Origin: Acidobacteriota bacterium
Lineage (GTDB): Bacteria; Acidobacteriota; Blastocatellia; Pyrinomonadales; Pyrinomonadaceae
Assembly: GCA_019639195.1 (NCBI GenBank)
Contig: JAHBSI010000003.1
Span: 434,001 to 498,000, forward strand
DNA length: 64,000 nucleotides
Direction: 5' to 3'
The position numbers were made by a program, and so were the translations under genes. The notes below the pieces were generated by a model. The model was not told the DNA's origin. It saw nothing but the letters and a program-made list of their open reading frames with translations, and did no database searches. Shown in pieces: positions 33,715 to 43,089 of this stretch (position 1 is the stretch's first letter; each line of letters opens with the position of its first letter).

Positions 33715-34521
33715 CTACCGCCCCTGAGCCGTGTTCGGCGACGGGGCGGTTGCGGTCTCCTGTTGGGCCTCGTCCGCGATCAGCGTCACGGGCGAAACGG
33801 ATTTGCCGTTGACCGGCTCTACCCTGAAGCGAAGGATCGTAAAGCCGGTGCGCAGATTGTTGTCGTTCCTTACAGGCGATGATGGACTGTCCTTGAGCAG
33901 GAACTTGGCCTTCAGCTGCACCGATTCCTCGACATCCTGCCCGGCAGCTTTACGGCGGATCTTTCGAATGCCTATTGCCCGAAGCACATACGGATCGTTC
34001 TCATCGATGGTGAGGTCCTGGAGTTCCCACGACGAGTTGACGCTCTCCGCCTTCTCGGCCGCAAGCACCCCGTTCTGTTTCAGACGTGTCGCCATCGCGA
34101 TCGAGAGATCCGGGTCGAGCATCCGCAATAGCTTGTTCACCTGGCTTTCGCGGTTCGCTTGCTCGACTTCGTAAAGGGCCGCAAGGAACTCCTTCACCAG
34201 GTATTTCTTGTCCGTGGTGGTTGGGGTGTCGGGCGAGATACTGACCGTTTCGGTTGAACCGTAGTCTCGATTGTTTAGTTCCACGACACGTCCCGAGGAT
34301 CTATCGATCACAATGCGGTCAGCCTTTCTCAAAGACAGGAATACATTGATCCCAACGCTGAGTGCCAGAACTATCAGGAGTACCCAAACGGCCTTGAATA
34401 GCGATGAGATCGTAACTACGTCTTCGGGATCGCGGCTCAAGTAGAGCTGCGTTTCTGAAGCCGCAAGAGCTTCAGTCGCGGCCTCGGGTGTGTTTGTACC
34501 TGGTGTTTCTTCTTTCATCAT
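33715..34521 (-). CDS. virB8: VirB8/TrbF-like inner-membrane protein
   Basis: 268 residues from MMKEETPGTNTPEAATEALA. A membrane helix (AVWVLLIVLALSVGINVFLS, about residues 45-65) is followed by an NTF2-like periplasmic domain with DRIVIDRSSGRVVELN, YLVKEFLAALYEVEQANRES and FTILRFRVEPVNGKSV, the usual TrbF/VirB8 layout. It nucleates the channel by binding VirB9 and VirB10. A longer upstream start (34704) adds residues not typical of the family. A 154-base gap without a gene separates it from the transglycosylase. Confidence 0.85.
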   Translation of the reverse strand: MMKEETPGTNTPEAATEALAASETQLYLSRDPEDVVTISSLFKAVWVLLIVLALSVGINVFLSLRKADRIVIDRSSGRVVELNNRDYGSTETVSISPDTPTTTDKKYLVKEFLAALYEVEQANRESQVNKLLRMLDPDLSIAMATRLKQNGVLAAEKAESVNSSWELQDLTIDENDPYVLRAIGIRKIRRKAAGQDVEESVQLKAKFLLKDSPSSPVRNDNNLRTGFTILRFRVEPVNGKSVSPVTLIADEAQQETATAPSPNTAQGR

Positions 34522-34675
34522 TTCGTGTGCGGACCTGTTCGGCCGTGTTTCGTCGTATTCGCAAAATGAGTGCCAAAGGCGAGAAGGCTTTTTTCGCCGT
34601 TCTAAACATGTTCTTTCCTTCGTTTGGAGCAAAACCGAACCGATGGTGCGGCGGTACGTGGCAGAAATGAACCAG

Positions 34676-35536
34676 TTAGCGTTCTGCCGGGGGAACACCC
34701 GCAAAAGTTGATCTGCCTTTTCGAGCTGGAAGGCTGCGAACTTCGGAAGATATGATCACAGGCGCCTTATGATCTATTGGCTGTAGTTTGCTCTGACCAT
34801 TTACACGAAAGCGCTTTCCGGTACGCGGATCATAGAGCACTATGATCACCGGTGTACCCGAAGGACTCTTTTCTTCGCGAGGTTCTCGCTCTGACGCAAA
34901 TGTCCGTGTTGCTTCATCAAGAGTTGACCTATTCTTTACTCCCGGGAACTTGCCCTGAGCTTCCAGCCATCGATAAATCCTAGTTCCGTTCGCAACATAG
35001 GCAATTGTCTCTTTGTAAGGCGGAACTCCTCCGGACGTTCGTCGTCCGGAAGGGTTTATAAGCTTGCCCTGTGAGCGGATCGTCCTGCCCTCCAGATACG
35101 CTAAAACCGTGCCTTCGCCTGCGTTATAGGCAGCAAGAACAGACTCCAGGCGCCGATCAAAAAGCCGACCGAGATACTTCACATACCGAGCAGCCGCGTG
35201 GATCGACGAGTTCGGTTCATACGGGTCGGCGAGACCGAATCGAGCGGCGGTTGCGGGAATAAACTGCATCAGCCCTTGAGCGTTCTTCGGGCTAGTCAGC
35301 CACGGCCGGAACCTCGTCTCGTTGTATGCGATCGTCCAGAGAAGAACTGGATCCACCCCTTCTTTCAGCGCTGCATCCGCTATTGTTCGCTCGAACAGCG
35401 CAGCGCGTGAAAGCACATCCATTCTTGAAAGTGCGGTCCGCGTGGAAACGGTGCGAGTCTGCGATTTGAGCGACGGAGGGGAGGAAGTGAAAACCACGAG
35501 CAGAAAGGCAGCAGCAATGTAGATTCGTTTTCGCAT
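34676..35536 (-). CDS. Periplasmic lytic transglycosylase (VirB1-like)
   Basis: 286 residues. Signal peptide (RKRIYIAAAFLLVVFTSSPPSL), then an SLT domain: VDPVLLWTIAYNETRFRPWL (catalytic Glu), NAQGLMQFIPATAARFG, YVKYLGRLFDRRLESVLAAY and NAGEGTVLAYLEGR. It opens peptidoglycan so the secretion channel can be built. It is the first gene of the minus-strand operon, divergent from virB2. The C-terminal 70 residues are a variable tail. A start at 35536 with the signal peptide is preferred over the longer frame to 35878, which overlaps virB2. Confidence 0.93.
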   Translation of the reverse strand: MRKRIYIAAAFLLVVFTSSPPSLKSQTRTVSTRTALSRMDVLSRAALFERTIADAALKEGVDPVLLWTIAYNETRFRPWLTSPKNAQGLMQFIPATAARFGLADPYEPNSSIHAAARYVKYLGRLFDRRLESVLAAYNAGEGTVLAYLEGRTIRSQGKLINPSGRRTSGGVPPYKETIAYVANGTRIYRWLEAQGKFPGVKNRSTLDEATRTFASEREPREEKSPSGTPVIIVLYDPRTGKRFRVNGQSKLQPIDHKAPVIISSEVRSLPARKGRSTFAGVPPAER

Positions 35537-35672
35537 GTCGCAAGCGGTTCGCAACCGACGTGCCAACCGCCTCCCATGCGACGCGGCACAAGCCTTGCAA
35601 AGCGAGCCAAACTGTTGACGCTTCCCGAAGTCGGGCGAGGCGCCAGGAAAACCTTCTACGCGAGGACGAGAA
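35537..35672. promoter_or_regulatory. Divergent promoter region of the secretion operons
   Basis: The 136 bases between the two divergent operons must hold promoters for both the transglycosylase-virB8-virB9-virB10-virD4 operon and the virB2-virB6 operon. I see no perfect repeat or textbook promoter box. A GAGGACGAG ribosome site precedes the virB2 ATG. Confidence 0.5.
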
Positions 35673-36014
35673 ATGAAGAAATCTATACGAACCATACGAT
35701 ACGCCGCGGCCCAGCTGGCTCCGGTCGCGGCCGTTCTGCTTTTTACAAACATCCTGTTTGCGCAAGGACCGATCTTCACCGGGGATGCGAGCAATCTTTC
35801 GAACATCATCCGCGAGTCACTGAAGCTGATGGCGATCGTCCTGTTCTGTCTGGGAGCGGTCGGGGTGGCATGGGCCATTTACAACAAGATGACTGGTAAG
35901 GAATGGGGCAACCAGGCGTTCGGCTCTTTGCTTTCATTTGCGTTCGGGACGATCGTCGCCGTCTTCTGGCAGCTTGCTCAAGGCCGGGCGGTCGGAGTCG
36001 ATACCAATTTTTAG
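35673..36014 (+). CDS. virB2: VirB2/TrbC-like pilin
   Basis: 113 residues. Long signal segment (AAAQLAPVAAVLLFTNILFA, cleavage before QGPIF), followed by two hydrophobic helices (IRESLKLMAIVLFCLGAVGVA and LLSFAFGTIVAVFWQLAQG) separated by a short basic loop with KMTGKEWGN. This is the TrbC/VirB2 pilin layout; the mature pilin would be about 83 residues. First gene of the plus-strand operon. Confidence 0.85.
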   Translation: MKKSIRTIRYAAAQLAPVAAVLLFTNILFAQGPIFTGDASNLSNIIRESLKLMAIVLFCLGAVGVAWAIYNKMTGKEWGNQAFGSLLSFAFGTIVAVFWQLAQGRAVGVDTNF

Positions 36015-36023
36015 GAGGGCGAA

Positions 36024-36359
36024 ATGAGACGACGAGCGACCAGGCCCAACGTGTTTCGCGGCCTGAAAAGGTTCGGGGTTTTTTCGACGGACTGGAAGTA
36101 CATACTTGTGCCGACCGGTGTCGCATATCTGACGCCGTTCGTCTTCGGTCTCTGGTTTGGTTATGTACCGCTTGGTTTTCCGCTTGGCTTATTTACGTTC
36201 CTGATACTGCTCGGAACCTTCAACTACCTCCGCCTGAGCAAACCCGAATGCTGGCTTTCGCAGAAGTTCGACGCGGAGATCGATAGGTGGCATTCGATCC
36301 GGCCACCGCTTCACACCGAACTGGATCCAGCCGTCTGGGTAAACCAAACAAAAAAATAA
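36024..36359 (+). CDS. virB3: VirB3/TrbD-like protein
   Basis: 111 residues with RATRPNVFRGLKRFGVFSTD before two closely spaced hydrophobic helices (YILVPTGVAYLTPFVFGLWF and LGFPLGLFTFLILLGTFNYL). This small inner-membrane protein normally sits between the pilin and VirB4 and is needed for pilus assembly, as seen here (9 bases after virB2, 3 bases before virB4). Confidence 0.78.
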   Translation: MRRRATRPNVFRGLKRFGVFSTDWKYILVPTGVAYLTPFVFGLWFGYVPLGFPLGLFTFLILLGTFNYLRLSKPECWLSQKFDAEIDRWHSIRPPLHTELDPAVWVNQTKK

Positions 36360-36362
36360 ATC

Positions 36363-39227
36363 ATGGACACAGCAAACCTTTCATTCGCACACATAGCGAT
36401 CTCACTTTTCGGCAGTCTGTTTTCTGTCGGGCTGGCGTTTGTGGTCGGTTACCGGATCGTTCCGGCATTCAAGGCCCACAAGCGACACTTAGCGGTTCAC
36501 TCGAATCCCAACGCGGTCCAATATACAAAAATCACCCATCCGGGACGGCTGTTCCCGACCGAGATCGCCGGTCTCGACGGCAACATAATCCGTTATAGGG
36601 ATGGGAGCTACGGAAAAGCCTATGTCTTCGAACCCGCGAACAGTCTCTACGTTGACGGAAACGTAACCGAACAACGCATCGAGGAACTCAAAACCATTCT
36701 CAAATTCGAGAAGCCGAAGAACACGATCATCCAGTTTCGGTTCCTCAATTCGCCCGATACAGGAGAGGTGCTCCGTGATCATCTGCTTTCGCGCGATGTG
36801 GAATCGGCGGACCCGATCGCCGGTGTCCTTCACGCGACCAATCTTTCGCTTCATGAAGAAGCTATTCGGTCGGGCAACGTCATGCGGCAGAGCGCAACCG
36901 TCTGGGTACGCGTGCCGGTTCGGGACTCGGCCGATAAAGGAATGCTTTCGTCTTTACTGCCTTCGCTTCTTCGGGACGTGAAGGAAAACGGGATCGCATA
37001 TTTTTTACGCTCACCCTTCTTAAGAGTAAGAAATCGCGAAAGTGAATTGTTGGTGAAACGGGAAATCCGAAGTGAAGCCGTGTGCAGATCGAAGGCGTCA
37101 CGTGTTTTTCAGTCATTCGAAGCAAACTTCCCGCTGAGCCTGCAGCTTCGGGAGATGAGCCGGCGGGAAATTTTCGAGGCACTTTTTATCAGTCACCGAC
37201 GCGAGCATCGATCCGTTCCCATGCTCCCCAACTCCGCGTTGGTCGATATAAGGCGTTATCTGTGCAGTACAAAGATAGAAAGCACGCGAGACCAATTCGT
37301 CCGGCACAATGGCTCCCCCGTGAGTCTGGTCAGCCTGAAAACCCTTCCGAACGGCTTCGTCACGGCAGATATTATGCGGTACCTGACGGCGACGCGAGCT
37401 CTCGGATTTCCTCATGAGATCGTTGTGGATCTGATGACCACCGAAAAACAGGCCGCGAAAAAGGACCTTCAAAAGCGCATCGACCGGATCGAGGGCAGCC
37501 GCAACACCTGGCTCGGATTTCGGAACTTGAAGAAGGACGCGATAGTCATCAAATCCGATCTGGAGAATCTTTTGGAGCAGGTCGAAAGCGATAACGAAGA
37601 GATCTGCAACCTCCGACTTAACGTGATCGTCTTTGCCGGACGCTCGAAAGGAGCAAAAGAGACGCGGAAGCAGCTTGAGTTACTGGACGAACGATGCGAT
37701 GCCGTGGTGTCAGCTATCCGACAAAAGATAGGTGCCGATGCGGTTCGTGAAGACGCCGTTCGTCAGCGCGCACTCTATCCTCGGATGCTTGCGGGCGAGC
37801 TTTCTTCGAAGCGCACGGGCCAGGAGCTCACCGAAACTGCGGATTCCGTAATCGCGTTCGTGCCGACTGAAACGAGTTGGCGAGGCAGCAAACGCCCGCA
37901 CAGCATCTTTACCACTCCGAACGGACAGATGTTCGGCCTCGACCTGTACGACCGAGCCTTGATCAAATCACCGACCGTGATCGTGACGGCCGCATCGGGT
38001 GAGGGAAAGTCGTTCCTCGCGTCGATGCTGATCACGGACATACGCGCACACCGCGGGAACGTGAAAGTGCGCGTAATGGATTATCGCCATTCGTTCAAGC
38101 CCATCTGTCGGCTATTCGGCGGAAGGCAGATAGAGTTCACCGAAAAAGATCCAAGACCGATCAATATCTGGAACTATCCGGGCATCGAGCACGGCGGGCC
38201 TCCCACAAAAAGGCAGCTTGCGATGGTTCTCACCGACATTCTGATCCTGAGCAAAACGCCTAAGACGGACGCGGTCACAAGTGCGATAGCTTCGACCGTC
38301 ATAGATGAGGTCTATAAGATGGCTCTCCCGCGAAACGGTCACGGCCGACCGAAGTTCCAACCGACACTGGGGCACTTTCTCGACATCCTCAAAAGCTATC
38401 ACTGGAACGCGGGCGAAGAGAGGCAGGCCAACGAGCTTTACCTGAAGCTGAACATTCATCGAAAAGACCCATGGCTTAATGCTCCTACCCATCCTGACTA
38501 TGACGCTCCATCAATGTTCGATGTTTTCGAGCTGTCGGGAATAAGCAGCCTCGACGAAAAGATCCGCGAAAGCGTCGGGTTCCGCATCAGCGCCCAGATC
38601 ATGCAGGAGATCGGGGAGGAGAACGCTCAGAACCAGAAACAGCCGATCCTTTTCCTGTGCGACGAGATGCGCGAGATCAACCGGCATTTCCCGGCGATTC
38701 AAGAGCTTATTGCAGAAGCGACCGTTACGGGGCGCAAGGAAGGACTCGTTACGGTACTTTTCTCCCAAGCCTACGAGCATTTCACCGGCACACCTGAGCA
38801 GCCGAACGTCACGGGTATCGATCTGGTGAAAAACTCCGGCGTGAAAATGATCGGCAAGCAGATCGGCGGCTTCGATCGTCTCGCCGACGACTGCGAGCTT
38901 GCTTCCGAGACCGTCGCCGCGATCCGGGGGATCAGGAACCAATACGGCCGCTACACGCAGTGGGTGTTCGTCATCGGAAGCGGTGCGGACAAGATCGTCC
39001 AGCTGGCGGAGATCCACCTTTCGCCCGCGATGTTGTGGGCGAACACCAACGACACGAACGAGGCGAACGCCCGCCGGCTTGTCGAGAATATTCGTCCGGA
39101 TCTTCCACCAGAGATCGTCGTCTCGTGGCTTGCCTCGAAGTATCCGAGCGGATTGACCGCGGTCGGCCTCACGGGGATCTCCCCCATCGATCTGAACGAA
39201 CTTGGCGGCTTGGAGGTGAAAGCATGA
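36363..39227 (+). CDS. virB4: VirB4/TrbE conjugation ATPase
   Basis: 954 residues. A hydrophobic N-terminal helix (SLFGSLFSVGLAFVVGYRIV) is followed by the CagE/VirB4 N-domain and the ATPase: Walker A PTVIVTAASGEGKSFLASML (about residue 540), Walker B KQPILFLCDEMREINRHF (about 762), and VIGSGADKIVQLAEIHLS near the end. It powers pilus assembly and substrate passage. It overlaps virB5 by four bases (ATGA). Length is slightly above the 800-850 typical of the family. Confidence 0.94.
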   Translation: MDTANLSFAHIAISLFGSLFSVGLAFVVGYRIVPAFKAHKRHLAVHSNPNAVQYTKITHPGRLFPTEIAGLDGNIIRYRDGSYGKAYVFEPANSLYVDGNVTEQRIEELKTILKFEKPKNTIIQFRFLNSPDTGEVLRDHLLSRDVESADPIAGVLHATNLSLHEEAIRSGNVMRQSATVWVRVPVRDSADKGMLSSLLPSLLRDVKENGIAYFLRSPFLRVRNRESELLVKREIRSEAVCRSKASRVFQSFEANFPLSLQLREMSRREIFEALFISHRREHRSVPMLPNSALVDIRRYLCSTKIESTRDQFVRHNGSPVSLVSLKTLPNGFVTADIMRYLTATRALGFPHEIVVDLMTTEKQAAKKDLQKRIDRIEGSRNTWLGFRNLKKDAIVIKSDLENLLEQVESDNEEICNLRLNVIVFAGRSKGAKETRKQLELLDERCDAVVSAIRQKIGADAVREDAVRQRALYPRMLAGELSSKRTGQELTETADSVIAFVPTETSWRGSKRPHSIFTTPNGQMFGLDLYDRALIKSPTVIVTAASGEGKSFLASMLITDIRAHRGNVKVRVMDYRHSFKPICRLFGGRQIEFTEKDPRPINIWNYPGIEHGGPPTKRQLAMVLTDILILSKTPKTDAVTSAIASTVIDEVYKMALPRNGHGRPKFQPTLGHFLDILKSYHWNAGEERQANELYLKLNIHRKDPWLNAPTHPDYDAPSMFDVFELSGISSLDEKIRESVGFRISAQIMQEIGEENAQNQKQPILFLCDEMREINRHFPAIQELIAEATVTGRKEGLVTVLFSQAYEHFTGTPEQPNVTGIDLVKNSGVKMIGKQIGGFDRLADDCELASETVAAIRGIRNQYGRYTQWVFVIGSGADKIVQLAEIHLSPAMLWANTNDTNEANARRLVENIRPDLPPEIVVSWLASKYPSGLTAVGLTGISPIDLNELGGLEVKA

Positions 39228-40156
39228 TTGGAATGAACGGAACAGTGAGACAAATGATCCTCGGAGTTGTTCTTTCATCGATACTCATCAGCATCGATGT
39301 GCGCCCTGCTCAGGCGCAGTGGACCGTGTTCGACCCGTCGCAATACGCACTCCAGGTCGCGAAGAAGATCGAGGAAGCCGCTCGCTGGGTCGAGACGATA
39401 AATCACTACATACAGATGTACGAGAACGCTGTGCGGCAGTACCAGAAAATGGTCGAGAGCGTCACCAATCTGCGAGGCATTCTCGACAAGGTCGACGAGC
39501 AGATCATGCGGCACAAGCAGCTGATAACGACCTACGCCACGCTCGGGCGGCTTATCCGAGGCACGTTTGAACTTAAAAAGAGGATCGAAGCGACGATAAC
39601 GAGCCAGATACACTCCGTCGTGAATATCGCCCGACGATTAAAGAACGGAATTTTCGACATGGAGGCGAACAAACGCGACCTGGACGACTTCCTCCGGCAT
39701 TCTATCGGTAGAAGCGCGGATGCATATCTGGCTAATCTCGAACGCCTTGCAAAACTCGATTCCGAACTTGAGCGAATGCTCTTCGATCGCGAGAACATGC
39801 TTCTCGATCTTGCAAAACTTTACGAGGAACGGGAAAAGATCGCAGACGCGACACGGGCTATCTCAGCAAATCCTGACGCCAACCAGGACGGAGTGCAATC
39901 GCTGATCGACCAAATGCTAGCCGTGAACCTCCGCATCACCACCGTCGAAGGTCAGCTCCGCGAACTCGAAGCGAAGATCCAGGCCAAGTTCGTCGCCTAC
40001 GGTCTCAAGATCGAGCAGATGACCGAGTTCGGGAAGGAGATCCGCCGCACCACCGAAATGATGACCGGCATCACTCGGGCTTCAGATGATTTTCTGCGCG
40101 AACTCGAAAGATACGAGATCTGGAACGACGAAGTTTACGACAACCCTCTTCCTTAG
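39224..40156 (+). CDS. virB5: VirB5/TrbJ-like secreted protein
   Basis: 310 residues. Signal peptide (RQMILGVVLSSILISIDVRP, cleavage after AQA), then long amphipathic helices (WVETINHYIQMYENAVRQYQ, LEEREKIADATRA-type coils) as in TrbJ/VirB5, the minor pilus-tip protein. The start overlaps the virB4 stop; longer upstream frames lie inside virB4. It precedes the VirB6-like gene by 34 bases. Confidence 0.82.
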   Translation: MIGMNGTVRQMILGVVLSSILISIDVRPAQAQWTVFDPSQYALQVAKKIEEAARWVETINHYIQMYENAVRQYQKMVESVTNLRGILDKVDEQIMRHKQLITTYATLGRLIRGTFELKKRIEATITSQIHSVVNIARRLKNGIFDMEANKRDLDDFLRHSIGRSADAYLANLERLAKLDSELERMLFDRENMLLDLAKLYEEREKIADATRAISANPDANQDGVQSLIDQMLAVNLRITTVEGQLRELEAKIQAKFVAYGLKIEQMTEFGKEIRRTTEMMTGITRASDDFLRELERYEIWNDEVYDNPLP

Positions 40157-40190
40157 CAACAGACTTAACTCCCGGTCAAATAAGAAAGTC

Positions 40191-42434
40191 ATGAGAATTA
40201 ACGGAATATCGCGCGGCACGGCTGCCGCACTCACGCTCCTGCTAACGTCCTGCCTCTTCGCCTGCCTTTTTACAACGACGGCGGTCGGTCAACGGCCGCC
40301 TCGTCCCCCTCGCCCTCCAAGGGTCCAAGGGCAGACGCCGATCGGGACCATGAACGGGCAGCCTGTAACCGCCAACGATCTGATACTGACGATCAATCCC
40401 GATTCTCCGTTCATGCCGCCTCTTGATGGAAGCCCCGCACCCGTCCTGCAGCAGTTCGAGAATCAATACCCGGCGAACCCGACAGCGACGCCCCAGCCAG
40501 GTCCGGTGCTTCCTCCGAAACCTGCCGCACCGAGCTTCAGCGAGCAGATCACAAATCTTATGCGGACGGGACAGGAATGGCTCTTTCGATCGGTGCTCGA
40601 CACGATCATTCGGCCGTTGATGCCGATCCTGACATTCCTCGCATGGATAATCGCGAGCTTCGTTTTAATAATCGCTTTCATTCGCCGCTTTCACGAAAAT
40701 CGCGGTCTCGGCCCAGAGCAACTGGTTGCGTGGGGCGTGAGGACAATCGTCTTTATGGTCGTCATCGGAGCGAGTCCGTTCATCATCGACGCTTTAACGA
40801 TTACGGGGAAATTCTTCGCGCGGCCGATTCGCGGCTATAACAGTTCGCTCATCGTCGAGTTCGACGAGAAGATGAAGCAGTACGTCAAGAACAACTTCGC
40901 CGTGGAAGACCCGAACGAGCTTCTCGCCGAGAGGCTTCCTAACGGAGAACCGGGACTTGTCGGGATCATCACCGACAAGGAATCGTCCGTAAAGGACATC
41001 ACAAGCGAGATGAACATCCTCGGTTGGGATATGCCGCGCATGTTCACGTTCATGGTAATTGGGCAGAACATCATCAAGTTCGGTGCGATCTTCCTATCGG
41101 TCGCGGGCCTGTTCATCCTCATCGGGCTGAAACTTGCCGCTCCGGTGCTTTCAGCTTTCGGTTTTGATGAGAAATTCGCGAACCAGGTCTTCTATCCGTT
41201 TTGCTGGGGCGTCGCCACTTTCGCTCTCGCGTTCCCGATCGTAAAAGCAGTAACGCTCTATGTTTGCTACAGCATCGGTCTTCTCGCGCTTTCCGTCTAC
41301 AACGGGGAGGCGTTGTTTTCGCTGGATCCGACGACGGCGACCATCATTACGAACAACAATTACGATCCGGCATCAAGTGCATTGATCGTGACGGCCCTGT
41401 TCTTTGTTTCGAGCCTTTGCTTCATCCTGGTTCCGTGGCTGAGCTATCGGGTCCTTCGGGGTCAGGTATATGAGGGAGTATCGCAGGTCTCAATGGGATG
41501 GATGCTTTCTTCTTTAGGCACAGCCCTGGAAACATACGGTCTTGTTGCGGGAGCCGCTTTGCATCGTCAGGCGGAGAATACACAGATACAAGGCATATAC
41601 AACGCTGAACAGGCCGCCGCGAAGAAAGCTCTCGAATCCGCCAATCAATCGACCGAGGCGAGGCTCGTTTCGTCGGTTGCGGGAGTCGAAGGCGGCCTCA
41701 TTACAAGTCTCGGTCAGATCCGGGCGAATCAAGTAACCCAGACCCTGCTTGCCGAGGCCAATAAGACCTTCGGCATTGCCAGCAGTTCGGCGGCTACGCG
41801 CCGTGAGATCACCGGCACATTGGCCGAGGCGGCAGGGACTCGGGAGGCTCGAACATTTGACGGCAAGAAGGAGGTTGAACTGCGAGGCCAGGGTAACCTT
41901 GAACGGTTCGGTATGAAGACTTACGAATTTACACCCGGCGGTTCGTCGGTCGCCGGAACTTCCGTTCCGATACGCGCTGGACAGGAACTCTTCGACTGGT
42001 CTCGGGACAAGCACCCGATTCAGGAAGTGAATAAGCAGATGGATTCGACCACGCGAGCAAACGTCTCCCTTCAAAACAACAATACCCAGATCGTCGCCGA
42101 CAAAAAGATAGAAGCATCGAACACATATCAGGGCGATATTAACAAAGCCTATGAAGCACAGGCATCACAGAACATCGCCGCCATTGACCAGGGTACTGGA
42201 ATCGCCGCATCAAGCAGCCGGCAGGGAGCAGGCATTCAGCTTTCGGGAATACGTCGTTCGGCCGATATGGAGAAGGTTGCCAATCAGCTGAACTTCGAGG
42301 GCCGAAGCGAAGCCGCGTCAATAAACCAGACTGCCGCAATGGAAGCAGCCCGCCTGCGGATGGTCTCGACCGTCGTAACAGGGTTCTTTAGGGATATGGA
42401 TCGGCGTCTGGAGGAGATGAAACCAAAGTACTAA
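40191..42434 (+). CDS. virB6: VirB6/TrbL-like polytopic membrane protein
   Basis: 747 residues. A signal-like helix and proline-rich segment come first, then about five to six membrane helices between residues 135 and 430 (for example IIRPLMPILTFLAWIIASFV, LFILIGLKLAAPVLSAFGFD, SALIVTALFFVSSLCFILVP), then a long soluble tail of about 270 residues rich in Ala, Gln and Glu. This matches TrbL/VirB6, the inner-membrane part of the channel. ATG at 40191 follows virB5 directly. It ends the plus-strand secretion operon. Confidence 0.82.
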   Translation: MRINGISRGTAAALTLLLTSCLFACLFTTTAVGQRPPRPPRPPRVQGQTPIGTMNGQPVTANDLILTINPDSPFMPPLDGSPAPVLQQFENQYPANPTATPQPGPVLPPKPAAPSFSEQITNLMRTGQEWLFRSVLDTIIRPLMPILTFLAWIIASFVLIIAFIRRFHENRGLGPEQLVAWGVRTIVFMVVIGASPFIIDALTITGKFFARPIRGYNSSLIVEFDEKMKQYVKNNFAVEDPNELLAERLPNGEPGLVGIITDKESSVKDITSEMNILGWDMPRMFTFMVIGQNIIKFGAIFLSVAGLFILIGLKLAAPVLSAFGFDEKFANQVFYPFCWGVATFALAFPIVKAVTLYVCYSIGLLALSVYNGEALFSLDPTTATIITNNNYDPASSALIVTALFFVSSLCFILVPWLSYRVLRGQVYEGVSQVSMGWMLSSLGTALETYGLVAGAALHRQAENTQIQGIYNAEQAAAKKALESANQSTEARLVSSVAGVEGGLITSLGQIRANQVTQTLLAEANKTFGIASSSAATRREITGTLAEAAGTREARTFDGKKEVELRGQGNLERFGMKTYEFTPGGSSVAGTSVPIRAGQELFDWSRDKHPIQEVNKQMDSTTRANVSLQNNNTQIVADKKIEASNTYQGDINKAYEAQASQNIAAIDQGTGIAASSSRQGAGIQLSGIRRSADMEKVANQLNFEGRSEAASINQTAAMEAARLRMVSTVVTGFFRDMDRRLEEMKPKY

Positions 42435-43089
42435 AGACCAACGGAAGGGTGCAACATTCCCTGTCATATTAGAACCCTCAGAGCCGAAGCCGTCCTAGTG
42501 TCAGAAAAGAAGGTATAGACCCTGTGCGGAAAAGTTTGTCAATAGCTCGAGTGGACGCCCCGTCCGCAAGATCACACCGGACGGAAGATCGACCATCATC
42601 GTGACCGTCGATCGCCCGTCCGTCCAAATCTGCGATATCCTCTCTCCACAATGTCTTTTGGGTCGAGTTTCTGGATCTGTTATTGCAGTCCTTTGATTCT
42701 CGTGCTTGAAGCCACCATGATCGCCGGTAAAAAACAGGTTGCAAGCTTCGCCCACTAATAAGGACGTCAATATTTGGCTCAAGTTGCAGGCATGAATACG
42801 GAATTTTTAATTAGCGTTACCTGTTAGAGCTGCGACACAACGTCATTGGCCCGCCGGAGCGAGCAGACGGGACCTTGAGGTTTTGGGTCGATCTTATAAA
42901 GGAGACTCAAGATTCTATTCGATAAAAAAACTTCCAAGTGGACGAATAAAAGCTCCCGCGTCTCAACCACGACTGCGTCCTAATCCTCAGCTTCCACCAC
43001 GTCCAACCGGTAACGCGACTTTGGGCGAAAATAAAGAAAAATTAAGGTAGAATCGCAGTGTCGCAGGCAGCTCCGATTTCTACTCTAAA
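42435..43089. other. 655-base gene-poor gap before the cargo cassette
   Basis: No convincing gene. Short open frames on the minus strand (42478-42782) start only at TTG or in overlapping frames and resemble no family; the plus strand at about 42555-42640 would read RPVRKITPDGRSTIIVTVDR, faintly like a beta-propeller repeat, but is not a complete frame. The segment probably holds the promoter for the cassette and may mark its insertion boundary, as base composition becomes more AT-rich after about 42.8 kb. Confidence 0.4.

Noticed and set aside
38511-39278. 255-codon open frame antisense to virB4
   Set aside because: It mirrors the codon bias of virB4, is Arg/Asp/Leu-rich as antisense frames are, and has no ribosome site.
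42501-42782. 93-codon minus-strand frame in the gap after virB6
   Set aside because: It starts at TTG, overlaps a competing frame, and resembles no family.
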